This document shows, piece after piece, positions 7,667 to 16,682 of a stretch of 64,000 nt of DNA. Position numbers and translations under genes: made by a program. The DNA comes from Clostridia bacterium (GTDB taxonomy: Bacteria; Bacillota; Clostridia; Christensenellales; Aristaeellaceae): positions 1-64,000 of the forward strand of contig JAFZOG010000040.1 in the NCBI GenBank assembly GCA_017550745.1, read 5' to 3'. Positions within the stretch are counted from its first letter, which is position 1. The number at the start of each line of letters is the position of its first letter. The notes beneath the pieces were generated by a model that had not been told where the DNA came from, did no database searches, and was given only the letters and a program-made list of their open reading frames with translations.

Positions 7667-8950
7667 TTATACCTTTTCCAGCGCCTGGGCAATATCGGCA
7701 ATCAGATCGTCCGCGCTTTCCAGGCCGCAGCTCATGCGCACCAGCCCCGCGGGGATGCCCGCGGCTTTGAGCTGCTCTTCGCTCATCTGGCGGTGGGTGG
7801 TGGAGGCGGGGTTCAGGCAGCAGGTGCGGGCGTCGGCCACATGGGTTTCAATGGCCGCCAGGCGCAGGCTGTTCATGAACACGGAGGCAGCTTCCCGCCC
7901 GCCTTTCAGTTCAAAGCTCACCACGCCGCAGGAACCGTTGGGCAGGTATTTCTTCGCCCGCTCGTGATACTTGTCTCCCGGCAGGCCGCAGTAACTGACG
8001 CTGGCCACCTTGGGATGCTGCCGTAAATACTCCGCCACGGCCTGCCCGTTTTCGCAGTGCCGCGCCATGCGCACGTGCAGGCTTTCCAGGCCCAGGTTCA
8101 GATAAAAAGCGTTTTGAGGGGACTGGATGGAGCCGAAGTCCCGCATCAGCTGGGCGGTGCATTTTGTAATAAAGGCCCCGGCATTGCCGAACTTTTCCGC
8201 ATAAGTGATGCCGTGGTAGCTGTCGTCCGGGGTGCACAGGCCGGGGAATTTGTCCGCGTAAGCCATCCAGTCAAACTTCCCGCTGTCCACGATGGCGCCG
8301 CCCACGCCCACCCCGTGGCCGTCCATATACTTCGTGGTGGAGTGGGTCACGATGTCCGCACCCCACTCAAAGGGGCGGCAATTGACCGGCGTGGCAAAGG
8401 TGTTATCGATGATCAGCGGCACGCCGTGGGCGTGGGCTGCCCTGGCAAACTGCTCGATGTCCAGCACCGTCAGGGCGGGGTTGGCGATGGTTTCGCCGAA
8501 CACCAGCCTGGTATTCGGGCGGAACGCCGCGTTCAGCTCCTCATCCGTGCAGTCAGGGGACACAAAGGTGGTCTCGATGCCCATCTTTGCCATGGTGACG
8601 CTGATCAGGTTGAAGGTGCCGCCATAGATACTGGACGAGGCCACCATATGGTCGCCGCAGGAAGCCAGGTTGAACATGGCGAAGAAATTCGCCGCCTGGC
8701 CCGAGGAGGTCAGCATCGCCGCCGTGCCGCCCTCCAGCGCGGCGATTTTCGCCGCCACATAATCGTTGGTGGGGTTTTGCAGGCGGGTGTAAAAATATCC
8801 GCTGGCCTCCAAATCAAACAGCTTCCCCATGTCCTCGCCGGTATCGTATTTAAAAGTCGTGGACTGAACGATGGGAATCTGCCGCGGCTCGCCGTTGCCG
8901 GGCGTGTAGCCGCCTTGAACGCATTTGGTTTCAATGCGGTAATCGCTCAT
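7667..8950 (-). CDS. metY: O-acetylhomoserine sulfhydrylase (aminocarboxypropyltransferase)
   Basis: The 427-residue cytosolic PLP enzyme of the Cys/Met metabolism family makes homocysteine from O-acetylhomoserine and sulfide. Typical motifs are SGYFYTRLQNPT, the PLP-phosphate pocket SSGQAANF, IIDNTFATP and the PLP lysine in HSTTKYMDGHG (about residue 207). The length matches MetY (about 425-430) rather than MetB/MetC (about 380-400). It is transcribed alone from a strong promoter with a short leader, so no SAM riboswitch or T-box fits upstream. Confidence 0.92.
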   Translation of the reverse strand: MSDYRIETKCVQGGYTPGNGEPRQIPIVQSTTFKYDTGEDMGKLFDLEASGYFYTRLQNPTNDYVAAKIAALEGGTAAMLTSSGQAANFFAMFNLASCGDHMVASSSIYGGTFNLISVTMAKMGIETTFVSPDCTDEELNAAFRPNTRLVFGETIANPALTVLDIEQFARAAHAHGVPLIIDNTFATPVNCRPFEWGADIVTHSTTKYMDGHGVGVGGAIVDSGKFDWMAYADKFPGLCTPDDSYHGITYAEKFGNAGAFITKCTAQLMRDFGSIQSPQNAFYLNLGLESLHVRMARHCENGQAVAEYLRQHPKVASVSYCGLPGDKYHERAKKYLPNGSCGVVSFELKGGREAASVFMNSLRLAAIETHVADARTCCLNPASTTHRQMSEEQLKAAGIPAGLVRMSCGLESADDLIADIAQALEKV

Positions 8951-8988
8951 ACATATCCCTCCTTGGAAATCTTTGACGTTTCCAATCC

Positions 8989-9017
8989 ATGATAGTCAAA
9001 AACCAAATCCCTGTCAA
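8989..9017 (-). promoter_or_regulatory. Promoter of the O-acetylhomoserine sulfhydrylase gene
   Basis: On the minus strand, TTGACA (9017-9012), a 17-base spacer and TATCAT (8994-8989) give a near-consensus sigma-A promoter. The leader is about 30 bases with GGAGGG before the start. Confidence 0.85.
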
Positions 9018-9152
9018 GCAGGATACAGAAGAAAGACAGGCGCATCACCCCCTGTGCCGCTCCCTCCCGCTGATTTTCCGCTTGAATATCCCGCGCGTTT
9101 GTGATACCCTGTTTTATGGGACCGTGCCGTGGATGAAATGGGAGGATGAAAC

Positions 9153-10169
9153 ATGCGGATACGCTCGGCCGATTGCGTTTTTCTCATGCTTGCTTTGCTT
9201 TCAGCGCCTTTCCGGGCGGCAGCTGATACCCTGGCCCTGCCGGAAGGCTTGGAGGTGATCAGCAGCCTCAGCTTTGCCGGCCTGAAGAAAGACAGGGTCG
9301 TTTTCCCCGAAAGCGTCCGGTACATCGCGGACGACGCGTTTCAGGACGCGGAGTTCGTCGGCTCCGGCGTGGCCGGCAGCTACGCTTATTACTGGTGCGT
9401 GGATCACGGCATCGCCTGGGCGCCCTTGGAAAAGGCGGAAACGGAAAAAAAGCCGGACACGGAAGTGAACTATTCCGGCAGGACGATCTGGCAGCGTTTC
9501 CCGCAGAAGTATTATCTGAAAGCCACGGTCATCAACAACAGGCGCGATTCGAACGCGGTGTTTGAGGTGAATAAGGTTCAGTACAAAATCAACATCACGT
9601 TCCATATCGACGAAGTGTTCAATAAGGCGTCCGAACAGACCAAGCTGAATTATATAGAAATCCTGCTGAAAGGCTGGGACGGCCCCGACGAGGAGGACGA
9701 CAGCTTCGAAAGCTTTGAAAAAGACACGCAGGGATACACCAAGGTGTACCAGGCGAACTGGCTCACCAAAAAAGCCTATAACGTGAAAGAACTGATGTAC
9801 GACGAGCAGGGCAGCCCAGCCGTCCGCTACGATGAGGACCTGGGAGAATATGTCGAACGCTACAACCACCTCGACCTGCGCCCGGACGTGTGGGAAGGCG
9901 CGGCCATCACCATCGATACGGGAAAAAACACCGTTTCGATCTACCATCCCGGCGATCTGGAAAGGAATTACCGGGTGTACAATTTATTGGACGTAAATAA
10001 TTATTGCGCCGTCACCGCCGGCACCGGCAACCTGATCATGGCCGCGGACGGCAGGCCCTGTCAGAAGCTGCGCGTGAAAATCACCGCCTCCTTCAACAAT
10101 ACCTCCCGCATCGCGCTGCATGAAAGCGTCATCGACAACGTGTTCGTCAGCGTGGTTGACAAAGATTGA
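9153..10169 (+). CDS. Secreted hypothetical protein with an LRR_5-like N-terminal segment
   Basis: The 338-residue protein has a signal peptide (residues 1-24, ending AAA). The mature N-terminus (about 25-80) reads like one or two BspA-type leucine-rich repeats (LPEGLEVISSLSFAGLKK, then FPESVRYIADDAFQDAEF). The rest (about 110-338) matches nothing I recognise and looks beta-rich. GGGAGGA precedes the ATG. It is transcribed towards the thioesterase gene with only a short gap. It is probably extracellular; the function is unknown. Confidence 0.7.
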   Translation: MRIRSADCVFLMLALLSAPFRAAADTLALPEGLEVISSLSFAGLKKDRVVFPESVRYIADDAFQDAEFVGSGVAGSYAYYWCVDHGIAWAPLEKAETEKKPDTEVNYSGRTIWQRFPQKYYLKATVINNRRDSNAVFEVNKVQYKINITFHIDEVFNKASEQTKLNYIEILLKGWDGPDEEDDSFESFEKDTQGYTKVYQANWLTKKAYNVKELMYDEQGSPAVRYDEDLGEYVERYNHLDLRPDVWEGAAITIDTGKNTVSIYHPGDLERNYRVYNLLDVNNYCAVTAGTGNLIMAADGRPCQKLRVKITASFNNTSRIALHESVIDNVFVSVVDKD

Positions 10170-10183
10170 AAAGGGGTGAAACC

Positions 10184-10627
10184 ATGACCGAGCTGACCAC
10201 CAGCGTGCAGATCATTCTGCCCCAGCACTGCAACGGTTATAAAAAGCCCCGCCTGTTCGGCGGGCAGATGATGGCCTGGATCGACATTGTCGGCGCGGTG
10301 GCAGCGCGGCGCTACGCCAAACGCGCCGTGACCACCGTATGCGTGGACAGCCTCACCTTCATCGCTCCGGCATACCTTAACGACACCATGGTGCAGGAAG
10401 CCTGCGTGGTGTGGACGGGCCGCACGTCCATGGAGGTCAGGGTGGACAGCTTCGTGGAGCAGCTGGACGGCACCCGCACCATGGTCAACCGCGCCTACGC
10501 CGTGTTCGTGGCCATCGACGACGAAGAAAAACCTATCCCCGTGCCGCCTTTCCAGCCTGAAACAGAGCTGGAACGCATGGAATACGCCGCCGCCCAGGAA
10601 CGCAGAAAGAAACGGCTGGAAAAATAA
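10184..10627 (+). CDS. Acyl-CoA thioesterase, hotdog fold
   Basis: The 147-residue cytosolic hotdog protein of the acyl-CoA hydrolase type (YciA/BACH-like) cleaves acyl-CoA thioesters. The hotdog helix is seen in RLFGGQMMAWIDIVGAVAAR (about 23-42), followed by VTTVCVDSLTFIAPAY, which matches the usual VDxxxFxxP pattern. AAGGGGTG precedes ATG 10184; a TTG 18 bases upstream overlaps the previous stop and is less likely. The exact acyl chain is unknown. Confidence 0.88.
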   Translation: MTELTTSVQIILPQHCNGYKKPRLFGGQMMAWIDIVGAVAARRYAKRAVTTVCVDSLTFIAPAYLNDTMVQEACVVWTGRTSMEVRVDSFVEQLDGTRTMVNRAYAVFVAIDDEEKPIPVPPFQPETELERMEYAAAQERRKKRLEK

Positions 10628-10667
10628 ATTGCGCTTGAATTCTTTTGTGAAGGGCGCTTTAAGTCAG

Positions 10668-10804
10668 TAAAGGGATTAGGGATTAGGGATCAGGGGAGAA
10701 CCCACCCTGTCATTCTAAGCAATGTCATCCCTTCGACTACGCTCAGGATGACAGACGTGGTTGTTCGCCTAATTCCTAATCCCTGATCCCTATTCCCTGA
10801 TCCC
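10668..10804. repeat. Dispersed inverted-repeat element, copy R1
   Basis: Terminal arms made of runs of AGGGATTAGGGATCAGGG type face their complement. In the middle lies TGTCATCCCTTCGAC followed by CGCTCAGGATGACA, which form a stem. Related copies lie at 18.6, 45.6, 54.0 and 58.0 kb. There is no coding capacity; it looks like a non-autonomous MITE-like or REP-like element. Confidence 0.75.
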
Positions 10805-10805
10805 A

Positions 10806-11888
10806 TCAAACGCTTTTCCCCGTTCTCTTTTTCCGCTCCATTCTGCGGATGCGGTTGATATGGCGCTCAAAGTCGCCGTTATCCATCAGCTGGGCAAGGA
10901 CATACTGTTCAAAGGCGGGCACAGTGCAGGAATAGAAGCCCACGGCTGCGGCAAAAAGGGGAATCAGGCGGGGGGGAAGGACCATATAGCCCACGCGGAT
11001 GGAAGGCGAAACAGTGCGTGAAAACGTGTTCAGGTAGATCACGTTTTCTTTTTTTGACCGGGAAAACACGGTTTCCTCCGGCTTGCGCAGGAGAGAAAAC
11101 TCCGACTCAAAATCGTCCTCCACGATGAAGCGGTCATTATCTTCAGCCCAGTGGATGTATTCCCGGCGTTTCGACGCGCTGGCGGTAACGCCGCTGGGGA
11201 AGCTGCGGTAAGGCGTGATGTGCAGTACGGATGCGCGGGTGGCGCTCAGCGCGGCGGACCGGATACCGTCGTGCTCCAGCGGCAGCAGGTCGCAGGCAAC
11301 GCCCTTGGCCCGGTAAACCTGCTCGATTTTCTCATACGACGGGCTTTCGATGGCGTACACCTTCCCCCGCCCCAGCATTTCCACCACCAGGCCGTACAGG
11401 TATTCCGCGCCGGAGCCGATCACGATCTGCTCCGGGGCGGCGGCCATGCCGCGGTTGCGGGCCAGGTAGCGGGAAATGGCCTGGCGCAGGGCGTCGCAGC
11501 CCGTGTTGGGAGATTTGTTCAGCAGCGTTTCCCCATATTCGGTCATCACCCGGCGCATGGTGCGGGCGAGCACGGAAAAGGGAAAGCTGTTTTCCCGGTC
11601 GGAAGCGTATCCAGCCGGGGCGGCAGGACGCAAAGGGCGCGGAGATACCTGGGCAAACCCGTCCAGCGGACGGTAAATCACATAGTATCCGCTGCGGGGG
11701 CGGGACTCGATGTACCCTTCCTGGCAAAGCAGCTCATAGCTGTGCTCCACCGTGATCGCGCTCAGGCCGTCCTCCCGGGCCGTCTCCCGCCGGGAGGGCA
11801 GCCTTTCCCCGTATTCCCATACGCCCTGGGTGATCTTGTCCCGGATTTTTTCATATAATTGCAGGTAAGCCGGTTTTTGATTGTTCAT
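10806..11888 (-). CDS. MocR/PdxR-like GntR regulator with aminotransferase-like domain, short and lacking the PLP lysine
   Basis: The 360-residue protein carries a GntR winged helix (about residues 1-70) and a class-I aminotransferase-like domain. Family motifs are SPNTGCDALRQAISRYLARN, IVIGSGAEYLYGL and FIVEDDFESEF. Where MocR proteins normally have the PLP lysine (TFSKxxxP), this one reads NTFSRTVSPS, so residue 291 is Arg. The C-terminus stops about 100 residues earlier than the usual 450-480. It may sense its ligand differently or be decaying. It is divergent from an ECF S-component gene, a layout known for vitamin B6 regulators. Confidence 0.83.
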   Translation of the reverse strand: MNNQKPAYLQLYEKIRDKITQGVWEYGERLPSRRETAREDGLSAITVEHSYELLCQEGYIESRPRSGYYVIYRPLDGFAQVSPRPLRPAAPAGYASDRENSFPFSVLARTMRRVMTEYGETLLNKSPNTGCDALRQAISRYLARNRGMAAAPEQIVIGSGAEYLYGLVVEMLGRGKVYAIESPSYEKIEQVYRAKGVACDLLPLEHDGIRSAALSATRASVLHITPYRSFPSGVTASASKRREYIHWAEDNDRFIVEDDFESEFSLLRKPEETVFSRSKKENVIYLNTFSRTVSPSIRVGYMVLPPRLIPLFAAAVGFYSCTVPAFEQYVLAQLMDNGDFERHINRIRRMERKKRTGKSV

Positions 11889-12001
11889 CTGGCCTTATGT
11901 TTTTCTCCTGTTCTGGCACTTTTTTTATATCCAATTTCAGTATATACTACATCCGTTCTCCGGTCAAGGGGCTGGAAACACTTTAGAAGGAGATGATCAA
12001 C

Positions 12002-12544
12002 ATGAAGAATCAGGACAAACGGGTATTGAATACGGTGCTGGTCGGCGCGCTGGCCGCGATGGTGTATGTGGTCACGCTGTTCCGTTTCCCGCTTTTGGGG
12101 TCTAAGGTGCATTTTGCCAACGCGGTCTGCCTGCTGGCCGGACTGCTGCTGGGGCCGGTTCCCGGGGGGATCGCCGCCGGATTGGGGTCGGCGCTCTATG
12201 ACCTGACCATGTATAACGAAGGCATCGTCAATCTGCTGATCACCTTTGTCAGCAAGTTCGCCATGGCCTGGGTATGCGGGATGCTGGCGGGCAAAGCGGA
12301 TGAAAAGCAGCCCCTGCCCCGGATCCTGATCGCCTGCGTGGTCGGGGCGCTCACTTATGTGGCCCTGTACATGCTCAAAACCGGTGTGTACGGCCTGATC
12401 GCCGGAAACATCTGGGCTCCCATCGCGAGCAAATTCCCCGCTTCCATCATCAACGCCGCGGTCGCCATGGTCGCCGCGCCCATCTTCTACCATGCCCTGC
12501 GCCCCGCGCTGAAGGCGGCGGGCATTCTTCAGGCCAAGGCATAA
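12002..12544 (+). CDS. ECF transporter S component (vitamin uptake; possibly vitamin B6)
   Basis: The 180-residue membrane protein has about five or six helices. It shows the S-component pattern VHFANAVCLLAGLLLGPVPGG followed by GSALYDL. S components bind a vitamin and associate with the shared EcfAA'T module, which is not in this window. AGAAGGAG nine bases upstream selects ATG 12002 over an in-frame ATG that overlaps it. The divergent MocR-like gene suggests, by inference only, a pyridoxine-type substrate (PdxU-like); riboflavin or thiamine are alternatives. Confidence 0.8.
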   Translation: MKNQDKRVLNTVLVGALAAMVYVVTLFRFPLLGSKVHFANAVCLLAGLLLGPVPGGIAAGLGSALYDLTMYNEGIVNLLITFVSKFAMAWVCGMLAGKADEKQPLPRILIACVVGALTYVALYMLKTGVYGLIAGNIWAPIASKFPASIINAAVAMVAAPIFYHALRPALKAAGILQAKA

Positions 12545-12629
12545 AATCCTTCAAAAGCCGGAACTTTTTCCGTTCTCCGCCGTCTATATCTATGTGCGGA
12601 TGAAACATCCACGGAAAGGAGAATGATCC

Positions 12630-13067
12630 ATGAAAAAGTTTTTGCTGATCTGCCTTGCCCTGTGCCTGCTTGTTCCCTCGGTCTTTGCTGAAGAAGAGGC
12701 GTCCTTCCTCTCCCTGACAAAGCTGGATGAAACCCAGGACCTGCTGGACAGCGGCGTGACCATCGAAAAGGTGTATTATACGGACGGCTACGGCTTCTCC
12801 ACCAGCGAATTCACCACCACCGACCCTGAGGAAATCGCCGCGCTGTGGACAGCCCTGACAATGATGGAATTGGGCGAACCGTCGTACACGTTCATTACAG
12901 ACTGGTATCCGCAGATTGTTTTCTATCTTTCCGACGGCACCCACCGCAATGTATGCTTCGACGCGCATTGGCTGGAAATCAGCGGCATGGAGAACTACTG
13001 CGTCCTCAACGATGAGCCCTTCTGGACGCTCACCGCCTGCCTTGTGCGTAAATACATGGGAGAATAA
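12630..13067 (+). CDS. Small secreted hypothetical protein
   Basis: The 145-residue product has a clean signal peptide (residues 1-20, ending VFA). The mature domain of about 125 residues is acidic, with alternating hydrophobic stretches (QIVFYLSDGT, CFDAHWLEISG). No known motif is seen. GGAAAGGAG precedes the ATG. It stands alone between the ECF gene and a terminator. Function is unknown. Confidence 0.65.
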   Translation: MKKFLLICLALCLLVPSVFAEEEASFLSLTKLDETQDLLDSGVTIEKVYYTDGYGFSTSEFTTTDPEEIAALWTALTMMELGEPSYTFITDWYPQIVFYLSDGTHRNVCFDAHWLEISGMENYCVLNDEPFWTLTACLVRKYMGE

Positions 13068-13078
13068 AACGCGGACGC

Positions 13079-13111
13079 AAAAAGAGCGCCGAAAGCATCG
13101 ACGCTCTTTTT
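13079..13111. terminator. Bidirectional terminator
   Basis: AAAAAGAGCG (13079-13088) pairs with CGCTCTTTTT (13102-13111). It separates the small secreted protein gene from the convergent antiporter gene. Confidence 0.8.
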
Positions 13112-13117
13112 GATTGT

Positions 13118-14287
13118 TTATTTCGCGGCTGGGATTTCTCCGGCCTTGGTGAGGGCAACCTTGGTGATCACCGGGCCGATCAGTTCAAACACCAGCACCC
13201 CCGCCAGCACGATGGTATTCACCTGGGAACCAAGCGTCGGAAACCGGGCGGACACCAGCGCGGACATACCGATGGCGACACCGGCCTGGGGCAAAAGTGT
13301 CAGGCCCAGGTAATTGCGGATATTCCTGTCCGCCTTCACGCAGACCGCGCCGAGCATCGTGCCGCCCCACTTGCCGATGGAGCGAAGCAGAAGATACGCA
13401 AGGCCGATCAGGCCCACGCTGGGCAGTACGGACAGATCCAGGTCAGCGCCGGACAGCACGAAGAACAGCAGGAACAGCGGCGGCGTAAAGCGGTCGCACT
13501 GCTCCATCAGCACCTCGCGCTGCTGGCTCAGGTTCACCATCATGGCCCCGATCATCATGCACACCAGCAGGGAGGACAGGTTCAGGATGTCGCACAGGCC
13601 CACGCCTGCCAGCACAAGGGCGATGGACAGGGCCAGCTTGTTGCCCCGGCTGGCAAAAAACCTGGCTCCAAAGGCCAGCAGCCAGCCCAGCGCAGCGCCC
13701 AGGGCGAAGCTGCCCACAATCTCAACGAGGGGGGACAGCAGCATGCCGGACACGGTAACGGCCCCGCCCAGCATAGCCTGGGCAACGGAAGCGGAAATGC
13801 TGAACACCATCAGGCCCAGGGCGTCGTCCATGGCCACCACGGGCAGAAGCATCTGCGTCACCGGGCCGTGGGCCTTGTACTGCCGCACCACCATCAGCGT
13901 GGCGGCGGGAGCGGTGGCCAAAGCAATCGCGCCCAGCAGCAGGGCCAGGGGCACGTCCACGCCGAAGAGGATCAGGCCCGCGTCCACGCACGCCGCCGTG
14001 GCGACGCCCTGGAAAACGGTGATGGTCAGCGGCGCTTTGCCGATCTTTTTCAGGTAGCTGAGTTTAAACTCGCCGCCGATGGAATAAGCAATGAAGCCCA
14101 GGGCAGCTTCGGAGATGATCCCCATGGACTCCGCCTGCTCTTTGGAAAGAACGCCCGCAACGCAGGGGCCGATGATCAGGCCCGCCACCAGGAAGGCGGT
14201 CACGTTGGGCAGCTTAACAAGTTTTGCGGCGCGGCTCATGACGAGGCCCGCCATCATGGTAATGCCGACAAGCAGCAGTGTGTTCAT
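13118..14287 (-). CDS. Cation:proton antiporter, CPA2 family
   Basis: The 389-residue membrane protein has about 11-13 helices in the Na+/H+ exchanger (KefB/NapA-like) fold. The transport core around LPVVAMDDALGLMVFSIS, with the paired Asp, is the expected ion-binding motif of electrogenic CPA2 members. No TrkA-N or TrkA-C domain follows, so gating may rely on the upstream PII-like protein, whose stop overlaps this start by four bases. It probably exports Na+ or K+ in exchange for protons. Confidence 0.88.
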   Translation of the reverse strand: MNTLLLVGITMMAGLVMSRAAKLVKLPNVTAFLVAGLIIGPCVAGVLSKEQAESMGIISEAALGFIAYSIGGEFKLSYLKKIGKAPLTITVFQGVATAACVDAGLILFGVDVPLALLLGAIALATAPAATLMVVRQYKAHGPVTQMLLPVVAMDDALGLMVFSISASVAQAMLGGAVTVSGMLLSPLVEIVGSFALGAALGWLLAFGARFFASRGNKLALSIALVLAGVGLCDILNLSSLLVCMMIGAMMVNLSQQREVLMEQCDRFTPPLFLLFFVLSGADLDLSVLPSVGLIGLAYLLLRSIGKWGGTMLGAVCVKADRNIRNYLGLTLLPQAGVAIGMSALVSARFPTLGSQVNTIVLAGVLVFELIGPVITKVALTKAGEIPAAK

Positions 14288-14625
14288 TTCTTCTTTTCCA
14301 GTCCTTCCACCATCGTCAGCGGCATGGCGAACATGATGCCGCTGTCGGGCACGTCCAGCCCGCCTGTCACCTGATTGACGACCTTCCGCGCCACGTCCAC
14401 CTGCTCGTCCCGCAGTACCATGAAAATGGTCTTGCTGCTGCGGTGCTCCGGCTCCATGATGGCCCGCAGGCCGTAAAAGATGGGCATTTCATCCTCCGTA
14501 TGCAGGATGCGGGCCATACCCTTGCTGTCCAGCACCGTCGCGCCCCGCAGCCCCTGATCGCTGAATTCCTGCAATAAATGCTCCAAGTGCTCGGTTCGGT
14601 TCAATACGAATACGAATACCTGCAT
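14284..14625 (-). CDS. PII-like regulatory protein coupled to the antiporter
   Basis: The 113-residue protein has the ferredoxin-like pattern of the PII superfamily: strand MQVFVFVLNRTEHLEHLLQEF, the helix/strand GATVLDSKGMARIL, and KTIFMVLRDEQVDVARKVVNQV. The classical T-loop tyrosine motif is absent, as in transporter-associated PII-like proteins such as SbtB or CutA relatives. The four-base overlap with the antiporter strongly suggests that it controls that transporter, perhaps through a bound nucleotide. The ligand is unknown. Confidence 0.75.
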   Translation of the reverse strand: MQVFVFVLNRTEHLEHLLQEFSDQGLRGATVLDSKGMARILHTEDEMPIFYGLRAIMEPEHRSSKTIFMVLRDEQVDVARKVVNQVTGGLDVPDSGIMFAMPLTMVEGLEKKK

Positions 14626-14749
14626 CGTTCATCTTCCTTTCCTGTGATTTGCGCTTCCGCGCGGTTCCTTATTGTATGCCTGTTTCCACGGAAATGCAAG
14701 CGATTCTGCGTCGAATCATGAAAAAACAGAGCTGGTAGTTCCGTTTCGG

Positions 14750-16231
14750 TCATGGATGATACAGCTTTGCGGTCTGGTACTGCGGGTCGCAGGTCAGGTT
14801 GATTTTCAGGCGGCGGAAAATGTTTTCGTCCACAGCCGACAGGATCACGGTGGAATGCGCTTCGCAGCCCTCCAGCTTTTTGAGCTGCGCCATGGCCAGC
14901 GCCGCGTTGGGATCGGTGGCGGCGCAGATGGAGAGCGCCACCAGGATCTCGTCGGAGTGCAGGCGGGGGTTGTGATTCCCCAGATACTCGCATTTCAGGG
15001 TCTGTATGGGCTCGATAACGGAGGGAGAAATCAGGTGCAGGCGCTTTTCAATGCCGCCCAGCATTTTCACCGCGTTCATCACCACGGCGGCGGAGGGGCC
15101 CAGCAGGTCGCTGGTTTTCCCGGTGACGATCCGGCCGTCCTGCAGCTGAATGGCCAGGGCCGGTTCACCGGTGGCTTCCGCTCTTGCCCGGGCCGCGCCG
15201 ATCACGGGCCGGTCATCGTCGCTCAGGTGCATGGATTGCAAAAGCGCCTGTAATTTTTCCACCTCGTGGGCTTCCGCGTGGCCCGTGCGCAGGCCGCAGC
15301 GGGCGGTGTAATAGCGGCGGATGATTTCCTGGCAGGCGGCTTCCCGGCATATATCGTCGTCGATGATGCAGTTGCCCACCATATTCACGCCCATGTCCGT
15401 GGGGGATTTGTAGGGAGATTTGCCGAAAATGTATTCAAACAGCGCGTTGAGCACCGGGAAGATTTCGATGTCCCGGTTGTAGTTCACCGTGGTTTCCTTG
15501 TACGCCTCCCAGTGGAAGGGATCGATCATGTTCACGTCGTCCAGGTCGGCCGTGGCGGCTTCGTAAGCCAAATTGACCGGGTGCTTTAACGGCAGGTTCC
15601 AGATGGGGAAGGTTTCAAACTTGGCGTAGCCCGCGTTGATGCCGCGCTCATGCTCCTGGTACAGCTGGCTTAAGCAGGTGGCCATTTTGCCGCTGCCGGG
15701 GCCGGGGGCCGTCACCAGCACCAGGGGGCGGGAGGTTTCGATATAATCGTTGCGGCCGAAGCCGTCCTTGCTGACGATAAGGCGGATGTTGTAGGGATAG
15801 CCCTCGATGGGATAATGGCGGTACACCCGAAGGCCCATTTCTTCCAGCCGCGCCTTGAATGTCACCGCGGCGTGCTGCTCCTGCCAGCGGGTAATGACCA
15901 CGCTGCCCACATACAGCCCGATGGAACGGAAGGAGTCGATAAGGCGCAGCACGTCCGCGTCGTAGGTGATGCCCAGGTCGCCGCGCAGCTTGTTCTTTTC
16001 AATATCGTCGGCGTTGATGGCGATCACCAGCTCAGCCTGGTCCTTCAGGTTCAGCAGCATGGACATCTTGCTGTCCGGACGGAAGCCCGGCAGCACGCGG
16101 GAAGCGTGGTTGTCGTCAAACAGTTTTCCGCCCAGCTCCAGGTACAGCTTGCCGCCGAACTGGCCGATCCTCTCCCGGATATGCTCCGACTGCATGGCGG
16201 TGTATTTGTCGTGGTCAAACCCGATGCGCAT
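14750..16231 (-). CDS. DUF1846 family protein
   Basis: The 493-residue cytosolic protein matches the DUF1846 family over its full length (usual length about 490-505). Characteristic stretches are MRIGFDHDKYTAMQSEHI at the N-terminus, RPLVLVTAPGPGSGKMATCLSQLY with a P-loop-like GPGSGK, and NMVGNCIIDDD in the middle. Structures of this family are known but the biochemical role is not established. It appears to be monocistronic. GGAGGG lies upstream of the ATG. Confidence 0.9.
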   Translation of the reverse strand: MRIGFDHDKYTAMQSEHIRERIGQFGGKLYLELGGKLFDDNHASRVLPGFRPDSKMSMLLNLKDQAELVIAINADDIEKNKLRGDLGITYDADVLRLIDSFRSIGLYVGSVVITRWQEQHAAVTFKARLEEMGLRVYRHYPIEGYPYNIRLIVSKDGFGRNDYIETSRPLVLVTAPGPGSGKMATCLSQLYQEHERGINAGYAKFETFPIWNLPLKHPVNLAYEAATADLDDVNMIDPFHWEAYKETTVNYNRDIEIFPVLNALFEYIFGKSPYKSPTDMGVNMVGNCIIDDDICREAACQEIIRRYYTARCGLRTGHAEAHEVEKLQALLQSMHLSDDDRPVIGAARARAEATGEPALAIQLQDGRIVTGKTSDLLGPSAAVVMNAVKMLGGIEKRLHLISPSVIEPIQTLKCEYLGNHNPRLHSDEILVALSICAATDPNAALAMAQLKKLEGCEAHSTVILSAVDENIFRRLKINLTCDPQYQTAKLYHP

Positions 16232-16355
16232 CTTTCGTGTCCCTCCCTCATGGCCTGCTTTCGCGATGGCTGCGATACAACTTCCAGATTATATCATGCC
16301 AAAGCCGGCGAAACAAGCGTAAACACGGTATCTTTTTTATCGCTGCCTCTTCGGT

Positions 16356-16682
16356 TCATTTCCTGATAAACTTTTCGTCCGCCGCGTTTTCTTCGATGCT
16401 TGCGAACCGCTCCACAGTCATATGCAGGTCATATTTTTCCCGCAGTTTTGCAACCGTCGCCATCATCGGGCTGGCGTGGTGGGCGTCGATCGCCGCCTGA
16501 TCCGCCCAGGAGTCAATGAGCAGCACCGTTTCCGGATCGTCAAAGGAGACGTAATATTCATACCGCAGATTGCCGCGCTCGGAGCGGATGCGCTCCACGG
16601 TCCCGCCTGCGGTCATTTCCTCGGCAAAGGCCCGGGCAGCGCCGTTTTTGCCTGTATAGCGCAGATTGACTGTAATCGCCAT
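16356..16682 (-). CDS. Antibiotic biosynthesis monooxygenase (ABM)-domain protein
   Basis: The 108-residue small cytosolic protein shows the dimeric alpha/beta barrel of the ABM/quinol monooxygenase family (YgiN-like). Visible elements are NLRYEYYVSFDDPETVLLIDSW and AAIDAHHASPMM, with the His pair typical of the active-site side. GAGGTG seven bases upstream supports the ATG at 16682; a GTG nine bases earlier falls inside the ribosome binding site. Substrate unknown. Confidence 0.82.
   Translation of the reverse strand: MAITVNLRYTGKNGAARAFAEEMTAGGTVERIRSERGNLRYEYYVSFDDPETVLLIDSWADQAAIDAHHASPMMATVAKLREKYDLHMTVERFASIEENAADEKFIRK

Noticed and set aside
8951-9017. SAM riboswitch or T-box upstream of metY
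   Set aside because: A near-consensus promoter leaves only about 30 bases of leader, too short for either element.
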